A DNA stretch of 64,000 bases from Atopobiaceae bacterium UBA1367 (lineage in GTDB: Bacteria; Actinomycetota; Coriobacteriia; Coriobacteriales; Atopobiaceae): NCBI GenBank assembly GCA_002305995.1, contig DBRN01000006.1, positions 168,889-232,888 of the forward strand, in the 5' to 3' direction. The notes under the pieces were generated by a model that made no database searches, was not told where the DNA came from, and saw nothing but the letters and a program-made list of their open reading frames with translations. The position numbers and the translations under genes were made by a program. Position 1 is the stretch's first letter; every line of letters begins with the position of its first letter. Shown piece by piece: positions 26,466-35,915 of this stretch.

Positions 26466-27683
26466 CTATGCGACCGGCTCGTCGTCCCCCCGTGCCAGCG
26501 AATCGATGTCCTCTGCCAGGCGCAGCCCGTCATCCCATCCGATCTCGGCGTCATCCCCTGCGGTCTCGCCTGCTGCATCCTCCGCCTGGACGCGTGACGT
26601 CGCATATGCGGCAGCTGCGCTCGCCAGGCTGTCATCGAGCCGATCGGGAGTGCTCGCCACCTGCCCGTCATCGTGCGCGATCGCGGTCGAGCTGCGGTCT
26701 TCATCATCTGCACGCTGCTCGGAGGAGGCGGTGGGCTGGTGGCCATCCTCCAGGTCGTCTGTCGCCAGCGCATCGTCGCAGGGGCCCTCCCCTCCGTCGG
26801 TCACCTGCGACGCGTCGTTCGCCGCAGCCGGAAGCCCTGTCCCCGACACAGGTCGCTGATCGGCCCGCCCCTCCGATGCGGGAGAGGCGGTGGTCTCGGG
26901 CAGCGGGTCGGCAGACTCCCCCCAGCTCCTCACGTCAAACTGGCGCATCCAGAGGCCAACGGCCGTGGTCACCATGAGGTTCGTGAAGGTGGCGCCAATC
27001 CCGATCAGGTATCCGATCACGAGGAGCATCGGCATGGCCTTGCCGATGCCCGAGATCACAAGCGAGAGCACATACATGTCGTTGGCGGGCAGCAGGCCCT
27101 CGGTGGCGATGATCCCGCCGACCACGCTGCCCACCACGGAAAGGAGCACCCCGCCCATGAGGATGCCACCCGCAACGGAGACGGCCAGCACGAGCAGCGC
27201 AGCCATGCCGGCGATGCGCAGCAGCCCCCTGTGGTCGCGCTTGACCATGTCCGCGATGCGCCCCACCTGATAGCCCGCGCCAATGCCCTGATAGATGGTC
27301 GCGCGCAGCTTTGCCACGGTCACGACCACCATGAACATGATGCCGAGCACCGCTGACAGCGCCTCGCTCGCCGCGTCGGCGAGAAGGGACCCGAGCACCA
27401 GCCCGATCAGGCACAACGCGAGGCCATAGCCGAGGGAGACCACGAAGGCACGCGCACCGGTCTTGACGCACGCCCACACGTCCACGTCTCTCTGCTTGGG
27501 CGAGGAGTCGACCCCCCATGCGGTCAGGCGAGCCCACTCGAGCGCGTAGCCATCTGCCCCAAAGGGGCCAATGACGGGAACCATGTGCGCGGCAGCAAGC
27601 ACAAGGAGGGGTTTGACCCAGCCCGTATCCCTGGTAAGCAACGCCTTGGAGCGTTCCCAGTAGCGTTCGTTGCTGGAAGCCAT
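26466..27683 (-). CDS. DUF4013-like membrane protein with long acidic tail
   Basis: A 405-residue protein. The first 270 residues hold five to six hydrophobic segments, beginning with WVKPLLVLAAAHMVPVIGPF and GYALEWARL, which resembles the DUF4013 family of unknown function. The last 130 residues are hydrophilic, strongly acidic and low in complexity (many Asp, Glu, Ala), probably disordered. The start ATG at 27683 follows GGAAGGACTC. The frame is open upstream through two tRNA genes, which is shadow. Monocistronic. The role is unknown. Confidence 0.8.
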   Translation of the reverse strand: MASSNERYWERSKALLTRDTGWVKPLLVLAAAHMVPVIGPFGADGYALEWARLTAWGVDSSPKQRDVDVWACVKTGARAFVVSLGYGLALCLIGLVLGSLLADAASEALSAVLGIMFMVVVTVAKLRATIYQGIGAGYQVGRIADMVKRDHRGLLRIAGMAALLVLAVSVAGGILMGGVLLSVVGSVVGGIIATEGLLPANDMYVLSLVISGIGKAMPMLLVIGYLIGIGATFTNLMVTTAVGLWMRQFDVRSWGESADPLPETTASPASEGRADQRPVSGTGLPAAANDASQVTDGGEGPCDDALATDDLEDGHQPTASSEQRADDEDRSSTAIAHDDGQVASTPDRLDDSLASAAAAYATSRVQAEDAAGETAGDDAEIGWDDGLRLAEDIDSLARGDDEPVA

Positions 27684-27837
27684 GATGAGTCCTTCCGCCT
27701 GTGCCCAACAGGGTCGCGTCGTTCGCATACTGCACAAGGATACCCATTTGTGGGCTAGCGGGAGCCGGGCTTGCCCATAGGGTCCGCCATAGGGGGCGCA
27801 GCGGCCGACGCGCCTCGCAGGACAAGTCGGCGCCCCA

Positions 27838-27866
27838 AGAAAAAGGCGCCCCGTCGCCGGGGCGCC
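27838..27866 (-). terminator. Rho-independent terminator after tRNA-Ser(CGA)
   Basis: A perfect 8-bp stem GGCGCCCC/GGGGCGCC with a 6-base loop, followed on the minus strand by TTTTTCTT, 10 bases past the tRNA 3' end. Confidence 0.88.
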
Positions 27867-27876
27867 CGCGATCACA

Positions 27877-27967
27877 TGGCGGAGGGGGAGGGATTCGAAC
27901 CCTCGTACCCCGCGAAGGGGTAAACGGTTTTCGAGACCGCCGCATTCAACCGCTCTGCCACCCCTCC
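27877..27967 (-). tRNA. tRNA-Ser (anticodon CGA)
   Basis: 91 bases including an encoded CCA. Acceptor GGAGGGG/CCCCTCC, anticodon loop CTCGAAA (CGA), a long variable arm (ACCCCTTCGCGGGGT) and T-arm GGTTCGAATCC. Same acceptor stem as the tRNA-Ser(TGA) at 12666. Confidence 0.96.
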
Positions 27968-27978
27968 GTAAGGGTGAC

Positions 27979-28004
27979 GCGGCGTCCCCTCCAAGGGACG
28001 CCGC
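27979..28004 (-). terminator. Hairpin between the two tRNA-Ser genes
   Basis: A perfect 10-bp stem GCGGCGTCCC/GGGACGCCGC with a 6-base loop lies between the tRNA genes. No T run follows, so it may be a processing or weak termination signal. Confidence 0.35.
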
Positions 28005-28013
28005 GGAAGGCTC

Positions 28014-28104
28014 TGGCGGAGAGTCTGGGATTTGAACCCAGGATACGCTTTCGGCGTATACACGATTTCCAATCGTGCTCCTTCGACCACTCGGACAACT
28101 CTCC
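28014..28104 (-). tRNA. tRNA-Ser (anticodon GGA)
   Basis: 91 bases with encoded CCA. Acceptor GGAGAGT/ACTCTCC, anticodon loop TTGGAAA (GGA), a long variable arm with CTTTCGG loop, and T-arm GGTTCAAATCC. It is 46 bases upstream of the CGA tRNA on the same strand. Confidence 0.96.
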
Positions 28105-28208
28105 CCAAATCGCATAGGCCAGTATACAGGACTTCCGAGAGGAATGCACCTGTCACTGCTCACGCGCTTCGGCTCACATCCCCTGCGCCATGGCTCGGCA
28201 CGCACCCC

Positions 28209-30047
28209 TCACTTCTTGACCAGGCCATGGCGCACGCTCCACTTGCGACGCCCGATCTCAGAGAGGATGCGCTTGCGCAGCCGGATGCTCTTTGGCGTGA
28301 TCTCCACCAGCTCGTCGTCCGCGATGTACTCGAGCGCCTCCTCGAGTGTGAAGGTGCGCGGGGGCGTGAGCTGCACGGCGATGTCGGCCGTGCTCGAGCG
28401 CTGGTTGCCCAACTGCTTGGTGCGGGCGATGTTGACCACCATGTCGCCAGGCTTGCTCCGCTCGCCCACCAGCATGCCCTCGTAGCACTCGGTGCCGGGC
28501 CCGACGAACAGCGCGCCGCGCTCCTGCAGGGTGCCCAGGGCATAGGCGACGGCCTTCTCGGTGGACATGCTGATCATGGCGCCGTTCTGGCGGCTGCCGA
28601 CGTCTCCGGCAAAGGGGCCGTACTCGAGGAAGGTGTGATAGAACACGGCCTCTCCGTGCGTGACGTTGAGGATGCGGTTCTTGAGGCCCATGATGCCACG
28701 GGTCGGGATCCTGAACTCGAGGTGGGTGCTTGCCACGCCGGTCTCCATGTTGGCCATGGTCCCGCCGGAGGTGCCGAACACCTCGATGACCTTGCCGGCG
28801 TACGTGCTGGGACACTCTACCACGGCCTGTTCGACCGGCTCGAGCCGCTCGCCGCCCCTCCCCCTCTTGAACAGGACGCGCGGGCGGCCCACCTGGAACT
28901 CATAGCCCTCGCGGCGCATCTGCTCCATCAGCACCGACAGGTGGAGAATGCCGCGGCCGGCGACCTCCACCCCCGTCTTGTCGGCAAGCTCCTCGATGCG
29001 CATGGTCACGTTGTTCTCGGCCTCCTGCTCGAGGCGCTCCTTGAGCTGACGTCCGCCCACGATGTCACCGTCGCGCCCGACGAGTGGGCTGGTGGAGGCC
29101 TCGAAGACGACGGAGAGGGTCGGGGGGTCGATCTCGATGGGATCGAGCTCGACGGGATTGTCGGGATCGGTGTAGACGTCCCCGATATCCGTCCCGTCGA
29201 TGCCCACCACTGCGCCGATGTCTCCGGCCGTGATCTCGTCGCACTCCTGGCGCCCCAGGTAGTCGAACGTGAAGAGCTGCTTGACCTGACCCATGGCACG
29301 GCTTCCGTCGTTCTTCACCACCAGGATGCGGTCGCCCTGACGGATCCTGCCAGAGAACACGCGGCCGATGCCTATGCGGCCGACGTAGCTCGAATGGTCG
29401 ACCGTCATGCACTGCATCGCCAACGGGCCATCGAGGTCGACTTCGGGCGCAGGCAGGGCTCCCACGATCGTGTCGAGCAAAGGCAGCATGTCCTGCCCGC
29501 CGTCATTGGGGTCCAGGCGCGCGAGGCCGTTGACCGCAGAGGCGTACACCACGTGCTCCATGGCAAACTCGAGCTGCTCGTCGTCCGCGCCAAGGTCCAT
29601 CATGAGATCGAGCGCGTCGTCGAGCGCCTTCTCGGGATGTGCGCCGTCACGGTCTATCTTGTTGACGACCACCATGATGCGCAGGCCTCCCGCGATAGCG
29701 TGGGAGAGAACGAAGCGGGTCTGGGGCATCGGGCCCTCCGCCGCATCCACCAGCAGCAGGGCGCCGTCGGCCATCTTGAGCACGCGCTCGACCTCCCCGC
29801 CAAAGTCGGCATGGCCTGGGGTGTCGATGACGTTGATCTTGACCCCCTGGTAGCTGACGGAGATGTTCTTGGCCAGGATGGTGATGCCGCGCTCCCGCTC
29901 CTGGTCGTTGGAGTCAAGCACGCGCTCCTGGACCTGCTGGTTCTCACGGAAGGCCCCCGACGCGCGCAGCATCTGGTCGACCAGCGTGGTCTTGCCGTGG
30001 TCGACATGCGCGATGATGGCGATGTTGCGGATGGCGTCCTGGCGCAT
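28209..30047 (-). CDS. typA: Ribosome-associated GTPase BipA/TypA
   Basis: A translational GTPase of 612 residues that binds ribosomes and aids 50S assembly and stress growth. G1 is AHVDHGKTTLVDQML, switch II DTPGHADFGGEVERVL, and G4 NKIDRDGA. The EF-G-like domains III and V and the BipA-specific C-terminal domain (IRLRKRIL near the end) follow. The ATG at 30047 is preceded by AGAGAGGCACC. A candidate promoter lies 53 bases upstream. Next on the strand are the two tRNA-Ser genes. Confidence 0.96.
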   Translation of the reverse strand: MRQDAIRNIAIIAHVDHGKTTLVDQMLRASGAFRENQQVQERVLDSNDQERERGITILAKNISVSYQGVKINVIDTPGHADFGGEVERVLKMADGALLLVDAAEGPMPQTRFVLSHAIAGGLRIMVVVNKIDRDGAHPEKALDDALDLMMDLGADDEQLEFAMEHVVYASAVNGLARLDPNDGGQDMLPLLDTIVGALPAPEVDLDGPLAMQCMTVDHSSYVGRIGIGRVFSGRIRQGDRILVVKNDGSRAMGQVKQLFTFDYLGRQECDEITAGDIGAVVGIDGTDIGDVYTDPDNPVELDPIEIDPPTLSVVFEASTSPLVGRDGDIVGGRQLKERLEQEAENNVTMRIEELADKTGVEVAGRGILHLSVLMEQMRREGYEFQVGRPRVLFKRGRGGERLEPVEQAVVECPSTYAGKVIEVFGTSGGTMANMETGVASTHLEFRIPTRGIMGLKNRILNVTHGEAVFYHTFLEYGPFAGDVGSRQNGAMISMSTEKAVAYALGTLQERGALFVGPGTECYEGMLVGERSKPGDMVVNIARTKQLGNQRSSTADIAVQLTPPRTFTLEEALEYIADDELVEITPKSIRLRKRILSEIGRRKWSVRHGLVKK

Positions 30048-30099
30048 GATGGTGCCTCTCTTGCGGTATGCATATCCTTTGACCGATCAAAACCTTGCA

Positions 30100-30108
30100 A
30101 CTATAGCA
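30100..30108 (-). promoter_or_regulatory. Extended -10 for typA
   Basis: TGC TATAGT on the minus strand, about 53 bases before the typA ATG. It fits the same extended -10 pattern as the rpsF and L,D-transpeptidase promoters. Confidence 0.45.
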
Positions 30109-30249
30109 GCACTTGTGCATCCGTTGCCAGCGCGGCGCCCACTTCACGCAGCTGTCATCGACCACGGGACCGAAGCGGAGCGCTTGCGTGCAAGGGACAG
30201 TCGTCGTCAACACCGAGCGCTGGCACCAGGCGTATGCGCTACCATATTG

Positions 30250-30258
30250 TGCTATCTA
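30250..30258 (+). promoter_or_regulatory. Possible extended -10 for the wecE-like gene
   Basis: TGC TATCTA on the plus strand, 24 bases before the aminotransferase ATG at 30283, leaving room for the GGAG ribosome site. Confidence 0.35.
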
Positions 30259-30282
30259 CACGCAGTTTTCCTGGAGCGTCCC

Positions 30283-31416
30283 ATGATTCCCTTCAACGTG
30301 CCCCCCTACCTTGGCTACGAGATGGACTACGTGCGCGAGGCCGCCGCAACCAACCACATCATCTGCGGCGATGGACCCTTCTCGCGCAAGTGCCACGCAT
30401 GGATGGAGCAGCGTTTCAACGCCGAGAAGGCCATGCTCACGACAAGCGGTACCGCAGCGCTTGAGATGGCCGCCATACTCTGCGACCTACAGCCGGGCGA
30501 CGAGGTCATCCTGCCCAGCTTCACCTTCTCGTCTACCGCGACGGCATTCCAGATGGTCGGTGCCACGCTCGTGTTCGTGGACATCCGCCCCGACACGATG
30601 AACCTCGACGAGCAGAAGATAGAGGACGCCATCACCGACCGCACGCGCGTGATCGTGCCAGTGCACTACGCCGGCGCAGCCTGCGAGATGAACGCCATCA
30701 TCCGCATTGCCCGCAAGCACAACCTGAAGGTCGTCGAGGACGCGGCGCAGGGAGTCATGAGCACCTATCACCAGCGTGCGCTGGGCACCATCGGCATCTT
30801 TGGCTGCTACAGCTTCCACGAGACGAAGAACTACTCCATGGGCGAGGGCGGGGCCATCCTCGTCAACGACCCCACCTACATCGAACGCGCCGAAATCATC
30901 CGCGAGAAGGGCACCAACCGCCAGCGCTTCTTCCGGGGGCAGGTGGACAAGTACACCTGGGTCGATCGCGGGGGCTCCTATCTGCAGAGCGACCTCAACG
31001 CAGCGTACCTCTACGCCCAGTTCGAGCACGCCGACGAGGTCAACGACAACCGCCTGGCAACCTGGCAGGCCTATTGGGACGGCCTGGTCGACCTTGCCCA
31101 GGACGGGCACATCGAGCTGCCCACAATTCCCGAGCGCTGCGAGCACAATGCCCACATGTTCTACATCAAGTGCGCCGACCTCGCCGAGCGCTCCGAGTTC
31201 ATCGACTTCCTCAAGTGGCGCGGCATCGGTGCCGTGTTCCACTACGTCCCGCTCCACAGCTCGCCAGCGGGGCAAAGGTTCGGCCGCTTCCACGGCGATG
31301 ACGAGTACACCACGCGCGAGAGCGACCGCCTTGTGCGCCTGCCGATGTACTATGGATTGAGTGGGGAGGACACGCAAGCGGTGGTTGACGCCGTGTGCGC
31401 ATTCTACCGTCGCTGA
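30283..31416 (+). CDS. wecE: dTDP-4-amino-4,6-dideoxygalactose transaminase (WecE/RffA type)
   Basis: A 377-residue PLP sugar aminotransferase of the DegT/DnrJ/EryC1 family, converting a dTDP-4-keto-6-deoxyhexose to the 4-amino sugar. The start IPFNVPPYLGYE, the internal SGTAALEMAA, and the PLP-lysine block CYSFHETKNYSMGEGGAIL are diagnostic for the RffA/FcnA group. The length fits this group. The ATG at 30283 follows CTGGAG; upstream in-frame codons belong to noncoding DNA. It stands alone next to typA, but the surface-glycan genes on its right could use its product. The precursor genes rmlA and rmlB are not in the window. Confidence 0.9.
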   Translation: MIPFNVPPYLGYEMDYVREAAATNHIICGDGPFSRKCHAWMEQRFNAEKAMLTTSGTAALEMAAILCDLQPGDEVILPSFTFSSTATAFQMVGATLVFVDIRPDTMNLDEQKIEDAITDRTRVIVPVHYAGAACEMNAIIRIARKHNLKVVEDAAQGVMSTYHQRALGTIGIFGCYSFHETKNYSMGEGGAILVNDPTYIERAEIIREKGTNRQRFFRGQVDKYTWVDRGGSYLQSDLNAAYLYAQFEHADEVNDNRLATWQAYWDGLVDLAQDGHIELPTIPERCEHNAHMFYIKCADLAERSEFIDFLKWRGIGAVFHYVPLHSSPAGQRFGRFHGDDEYTTRESDRLVRLPMYYGLSGEDTQAVVDAVCAFYRR

Positions 31417-31565
31417 CGCCGCCAGCACAGAACCTACGTGTCATGCCTTGACTGCTCTTTGGACCATCCTCGCCAAGCACTCCGCCTCGGAGCCGCCGCA
31501 GCCCGCGATGGTGCCTGCTGTGCCCGGTCCGACATGCCCTGCCTCGCAGCGTATGCTCACACCCG

Positions 31566-32051
31566 CTACAACAAAGACTCGACCTCACCGGCTGGGGCGG
31601 GGTCGGTCCAAGCGAAGCCCTCACCCGCGCCACGGCCGTCAAAGAGCGAGTAGGCGGAGTACGCGGGATGGCCCCTCTCGCCAAACTCCGTGATGAGCGC
31701 GTCGGCAAACACTCCGGCGTCATCCTCGATGGCGCCCTCGTAACAGAGCGCGTAGCACCTTGGGGCGCCTAGCTCCAGCGAGCCATCGCCCTTCGCGCGC
31801 ACGAGCGAGCGCACCTTGTCGCGCGCACCAGACAGGCACGTCTCTTTCCCGTCATCGGAGAACTCGAAGTTGACGACAGTGCCTCCGATATCAGCCACTA
31901 CGAGCAGCACATTGACATCTGAGCCTTCGGCGAGGCGGTCGAGCGCCGCTCCCATCAGGTCACACGACAGCTCGTCGAGCTCGGACGAGATGCGGTGCTC
32001 GACCGCCTCATGTGCCGACACGTCCTCCCCTTGAGACGTCTTCACATCCAT
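31566..32051 (-). CDS. Small acidic protein paired with the secreted ricin-repeat protein
   Basis: A 161-residue acidic, probably cytosolic protein. No signal peptide, membrane helix or known domain is recognised; a hydrophobic strand VNVLLVVADIGGTVVNFEFS is in the middle, followed by a CYALCYEGAIEDDAG segment. The ATG at 32051 is only four bases after the stop of the large secreted protein upstream, so the two are co-transcribed and may act together. In-frame codons up to 32135 overlap the upstream gene. It is followed by 150 bases without features before the convergent aminotransferase. Confidence 0.65.
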   Translation of the reverse strand: MDVKTSQGEDVSAHEAVEHRISSELDELSCDLMGAALDRLAEGSDVNVLLVVADIGGTVVNFEFSDDGKETCLSGARDKVRSLVRAKGDGSLELGAPRCYALCYEGAIEDDAGVFADALITEFGERGHPAYSAYSLFDGRGAGEGFAWTDPAPAGEVESLL

Positions 32052-32055
32052 TGGG

Positions 32056-34410
32056 CTAGACCTTCTTGTGCACCGAGTCGTCGGTCCCGTACGAGGCCAT
32101 GCCAATCTCTCCGTCTGCCCAGCCGCGTTTGCCATCCATGGTCACGGAACAGTACTGGTGGCTGAGGGAGGGATCCTTGTCCTGGTAGTTCATGTGGGTT
32201 GCCGAGTATCCCATGTCATCGAGAATGAGCTTGAGGGCCTCCGTGCAGCCCGCACAGGAAAAGCGACCAAACGAAAGCGGGCCATATGCGTAGGCAAACT
32301 GCTTGTCCACATTCCAGTTGTTGGTATACCTGCTCATGTCCTTGTTGCCAATGAAGGCGTAGACGTACTGGGCGGCACTCCTGACACGTGCGAGATCGCT
32401 GCCGGCCTCGCTGTAGGGAGCGACGCAATCGGCCACGATCCGCGCAACCTTTGCAGCATAGGCCGTTGTGCTCTCGGACGTGCGTGCGGGTATCTCGTGC
32501 AACACGCCATCCCACGCAACGACATACTTGCTTCCATCCAGCGGCAGGCCTGTCACAACATTACCCGTATCGGGATTGACGTACACCGTCCTGCTTGCCC
32601 CACGCAGCAGGATGCCCTTGGTGGCCAGTGCGCCACCCTGCTTGGAATCGAAGTAGAACTTCTGACCATTGACCTCATGGATGCCAACGAGCTTGTTGCC
32701 GGCCCCATCCAGCAGATACTTCTTCCCGTTGATGGTGGTGAAGCCATTGTCCCGCTCGAGGTTCCATAGCTGGCTGGTTGCCCCTGTCGGCTGACCGATG
32801 ACGACCTTTGCACCGTTGGCAGTGGATTGATCGCTCACGTCAAGCACCTTGCCGGTACCGTCATACGCAATGGTGTACATACCGTTGCCCGCAGCCTTCA
32901 CTATCCAGCGAGACGACGTTTCCGTCTCCACGGTACGACCCCCCGCATATCCAAGCTCAAGACCGTCACGCATGTTGGTAAAGTGCACGTACCCTTGTTT
33001 GTCATGCGTGAGACTCCACAGTTGATTCTTTGTGCGCTTGGCCTCCCACAGATTGACATGCTTGGTCCTTGCCGAGGCATCGAGTGTCTTGTTCACTCCC
33101 TTCGTCTCGTTCAGACCCGTCTTGATGAGATACATCCCATCCTCCACGGCATGGTAGTTGGCCAGCTGCTCGGGTGCCTTCTCGAAGGTCCACGAGCTGC
33201 CAGATGTGCTCCGTAGCTGCTCCTCACGCAGCACGGCCACCGATTCGCTCACGTCGAGCACGTAGCGCCATCCCGTGAGTGCCGATGTCAGGGTGTAGCT
33301 TCCGTCATCGCGCCGGGCGATAATCCACTGCTGGTTTCGTGCACCCGTCTTCTCAGTCCACTGGATGATGGAAGTGCCGTCTGCGGCCTTGCCTCTCCGC
33401 ACGTCGAGCACCTTGCCTGACCATGCGCTGGCGATGATCGCATACCCTTTCTTGTCATGACGAACCTGCCATGTCTGATTGATGGCGGGCGTCTTGGCAT
33501 AGGTCAGGATCGTGGCACCGTCGCTGCGTGAGGCACGCCGCACGTCGAGCACCTTCGAGGTGTCAGACGCCTTGGAGATGAGGTACAGGCCGTCACGCAA
33601 GTCTGCCGCATGCTTCGCGGCCTCTTCGTCCAAACTGTCCTGCGTCACCTGCAGGTTCCACAGCTCGTTTCTCGCCAGTGCGGAGCCGCGCCTATAGACT
33701 ATGGTCTCGATGGGATTGTCGTTGACGAGCGCCTTGGCCCCGTGGCGCACGTTAAACACGTAGTCTTTGTTGAGAGCCGAGGCTATGGAAAACGAGCCGC
33801 CATCCTCGCGCGCAATGATCCAACGCTGGTTGAGCTCTCCGGTATCCTGATCGCTGCCCTGCACCAGCTTGATGCCGTTCTTGGCAGCATCGACCTGGAG
33901 ATATCGGCCGCTTCCCACACTTTTGATGAGCACGTAGCCCCCACCAACGTTGCGTATCTCCCAACGCTGGTTGTACGAGACCTTCGCCCGATAGAGGATG
34001 ACCTGCGCCCCAGGCCTTGTCGAGCCCCCTCGTACGTCAAGCGAGTATGTGGTATCGAGCGCCGTGGTGATGCAATAGACGCCGTCGGGAACCGTCCCCT
34101 CATGAGCTTGGGCATAGGCGTCAGCATCAGCGGCGACACTCTTGCGGGCCAGAGTTTGTTCTTCTCCCTCAGGTGCAGGCTCATCGCGCACGCCTTGTGA
34201 GGCTGCCGAGCTGATCGCCTTTTCCTGGACGCCCGTGTCGTCAGAGGGCGCAGGGCCTTCCTCTCTGTCTGCCTGCTCATCTCCCAGCGACCTCTCCAGC
34301 GCCGGCTCCTGATATGACGTCTCCGCACGGGCGACGCATGGTGGCAAAACCCACATTCCAAGCAAGAGCGCCTCAGCGCAGGCAAGCGCGATAGACATCC
34401 TTCGTCTCAT
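32056..34410 (-). CDS. Secreted ricin-type beta-trefoil protein with C-terminal transglutaminase-like domain
   Basis: A 784-residue exported protein. A signal peptide spans residues 1-29 (Arg-rich n-region, CVARA cleavage), then an acidic linker to about 108. Three ricin-B-type modules follow (about 109-550); each has repeats such as KVLDVRRASRSDGATI..YAKT..NQTW. A stretch with cell-wall-binding-like repeats (VNGQKFYFDSKQGG) lies at about 560-640. The C-terminus is transglutaminase/protease-like with Cys719 or Cys722, His751 and Asp766. The lectin part should bind a surface glycan while the catalytic part cuts or cross-links peptide. ATG 34410 follows GGGAGGAACC. Confidence 0.82.
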   Translation of the reverse strand: MRRRMSIALACAEALLLGMWVLPPCVARAETSYQEPALERSLGDEQADREEGPAPSDDTGVQEKAISSAASQGVRDEPAPEGEEQTLARKSVAADADAYAQAHEGTVPDGVYCITTALDTTYSLDVRGGSTRPGAQVILYRAKVSYNQRWEIRNVGGGYVLIKSVGSGRYLQVDAAKNGIKLVQGSDQDTGELNQRWIIAREDGGSFSIASALNKDYVFNVRHGAKALVNDNPIETIVYRRGSALARNELWNLQVTQDSLDEEAAKHAADLRDGLYLISKASDTSKVLDVRRASRSDGATILTYAKTPAINQTWQVRHDKKGYAIIASAWSGKVLDVRRGKAADGTSIIQWTEKTGARNQQWIIARRDDGSYTLTSALTGWRYVLDVSESVAVLREEQLRSTSGSSWTFEKAPEQLANYHAVEDGMYLIKTGLNETKGVNKTLDASARTKHVNLWEAKRTKNQLWSLTHDKQGYVHFTNMRDGLELGYAGGRTVETETSSRWIVKAAGNGMYTIAYDGTGKVLDVSDQSTANGAKVVIGQPTGATSQLWNLERDNGFTTINGKKYLLDGAGNKLVGIHEVNGQKFYFDSKQGGALATKGILLRGASRTVYVNPDTGNVVTGLPLDGSKYVVAWDGVLHEIPARTSESTTAYAAKVARIVADCVAPYSEAGSDLARVRSAAQYVYAFIGNKDMSRYTNNWNVDKQFAYAYGPLSFGRFSCAGCTEALKLILDDMGYSATHMNYQDKDPSLSHQYCSVTMDGKRGWADGEIGMASYGTDDSVHKKV

Positions 34411-34671
34411 AGGTTCCTCCCATCGTCCCGCATGGCAGGGCACGGGCCACATTCTTTTCCTTCACGCTGCGTTATTATTCTTCATTATGGCCGACTGGCG
34501 CCCTCAGATGTTGTGTCTCGCCCCTTTTTCGAACAGAACCCATCTTTCCGGTCGTCTTCTCCATCAGCCCTCGTTTGCGTCATAGTTTCACTCTTTTTCT
34601 TGCGAGCTGAAACCCAATGAATCAGTCCTTGGCGCTCATGTATACTCTCAGTGCCTATGAAAGGATGTCAG

Positions 34672-35811
34672 ATGATTCCCAAGCTAAACTCCATCGTCGA
34701 GTCGATTCCTGAGGCCCTTTCCATCTTCGTCAATCAGATCGTCTACGACAAGAAGAGTCGTGGTGAGCGTGTCTACACCTTCTCCCTCGGCGAGGCTTTC
34801 TTTGACATCCCCCATTTTGAGATAAGTGACGAGGCCTTTCGGCGCGGCTGTCACTACTCGAGCAGCATGGGTCAGCCCAAGCTTCGCGAGCGCCTGTCCG
34901 AGATGTATCAACGCAGTTACGGCGTCAGGGCCGATCCCTCCACCGAGATCCTTGTGAGCTGTGGGTCGAAGCCCATCTTGTTCATGGCCATGCAGGCGGT
35001 GCTTAACCCTGGTGACGAGGTGCTCGTGCATGAGCCAGGCTGGCTCTCCTACAAGGAGCAGGTCAAGCTCGCGGGAGGGGTGCACGTGCCCATTCCCTAC
35101 TACGATGGTGTGTACGAGTGGGAGAGGCACCTCACCGACAAGACCAAGCTCATCGTTATCAACAGCCCTAACAACCCTTCTGGTCAGCTCTACAGTCCCA
35201 AGGAGCTTGAGTATCTGCTGAAGCTCGCGCAGGAGCACGGCCTCTTCATCCTCTCCGATGAGGCTTACAGCGACTTCCTTATGCCGGGCGACACCTTTGT
35301 CTCCATGGCGGGTGTGGACACCTCGAAAGAGAACACCATCGTGGTCAACTCGCTTTCCAAGAACATGGGGATGTCGGGCTGGCGTGTGGGGTACGCCATC
35401 GCACATCAGCAGGTCATCGAGCAGCTGCTCAAGCTCAACCAACACCTTCTCACCTGTGCTGCCACTGTCTTGCAAGACTACATGGCCGATCACTTCGATG
35501 AGATTCTCTCGGCCACCCTGCCCCAGGCGGTCGAGACGGCCCACAAGCGCCGTGCCGTGCAGGACATCCTCGACGACGTGGGCATTGGCTACCTCAAGGG
35601 CGTGGGCACGTTCTACTTTCTCATCGACGTCTCCTCGTACGAAGGTGAGACGGAGGAGCTGGTGCGCACGCTGCTCATGGAGCATAACATCGCCACAGTG
35701 CCCGGCAGGGCCTACGGGGACTCCACTGCCGACTTCGTGCGCTTCGGCATTGGCGTCGAGTCATTGGAAGACATCGAGAAGTGCCTCAGGGTCATCAAGT
35801 CGCTGATCTAG
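34672..35811 (+). CDS. PLP-dependent class I/II aminotransferase
   Basis: A 379-residue fold-type I aminotransferase (aspartate aminotransferase superfamily). Motifs are SCGSKPILFMAMQAVL, NSPNNPSGQLY, the DEAYSDF aspartate and the PLP lysine in VNSLSKNMGMSGWRVGY, with the closing Arg in DFVRFGIGVE. The ATG at 34672 sits behind AAAGGATG. The substrate cannot be told; its location next to ATP-grasp genes suggests it makes or modifies an amino acid that the ligases then attach. It is convergent with the ATP-grasp gene at 35916. Confidence 0.85.
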   Translation: MIPKLNSIVESIPEALSIFVNQIVYDKKSRGERVYTFSLGEAFFDIPHFEISDEAFRRGCHYSSSMGQPKLRERLSEMYQRSYGVRADPSTEILVSCGSKPILFMAMQAVLNPGDEVLVHEPGWLSYKEQVKLAGGVHVPIPYYDGVYEWERHLTDKTKLIVINSPNNPSGQLYSPKELEYLLKLAQEHGLFILSDEAYSDFLMPGDTFVSMAGVDTSKENTIVVNSLSKNMGMSGWRVGYAIAHQQVIEQLLKLNQHLLTCAATVLQDYMADHFDEILSATLPQAVETAHKRRAVQDILDDVGIGYLKGVGTFYFLIDVSSYEGETEELVRTLLMEHNIATVPGRAYGDSTADFVRFGIGVESLEDIEKCLRVIKSLI

Positions 35812-35915
35812 GTTCCCTCCCCGCACGAGCCACGGGCAGAGCCTGTGTCAGGACGTGCCCGCCATCAGGCGGCACTTCAATGGAGCGGCTGCCATGCTGG
35901 CTTTCTGCCGCCATC

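Noticed and set aside
28032..30464. Long plus-strand frame opposite typA (810 codons)
   Set aside because: Runs across two tRNA-Ser genes and mirrors typA; low-complexity His/Asp/Val/Leu translation.
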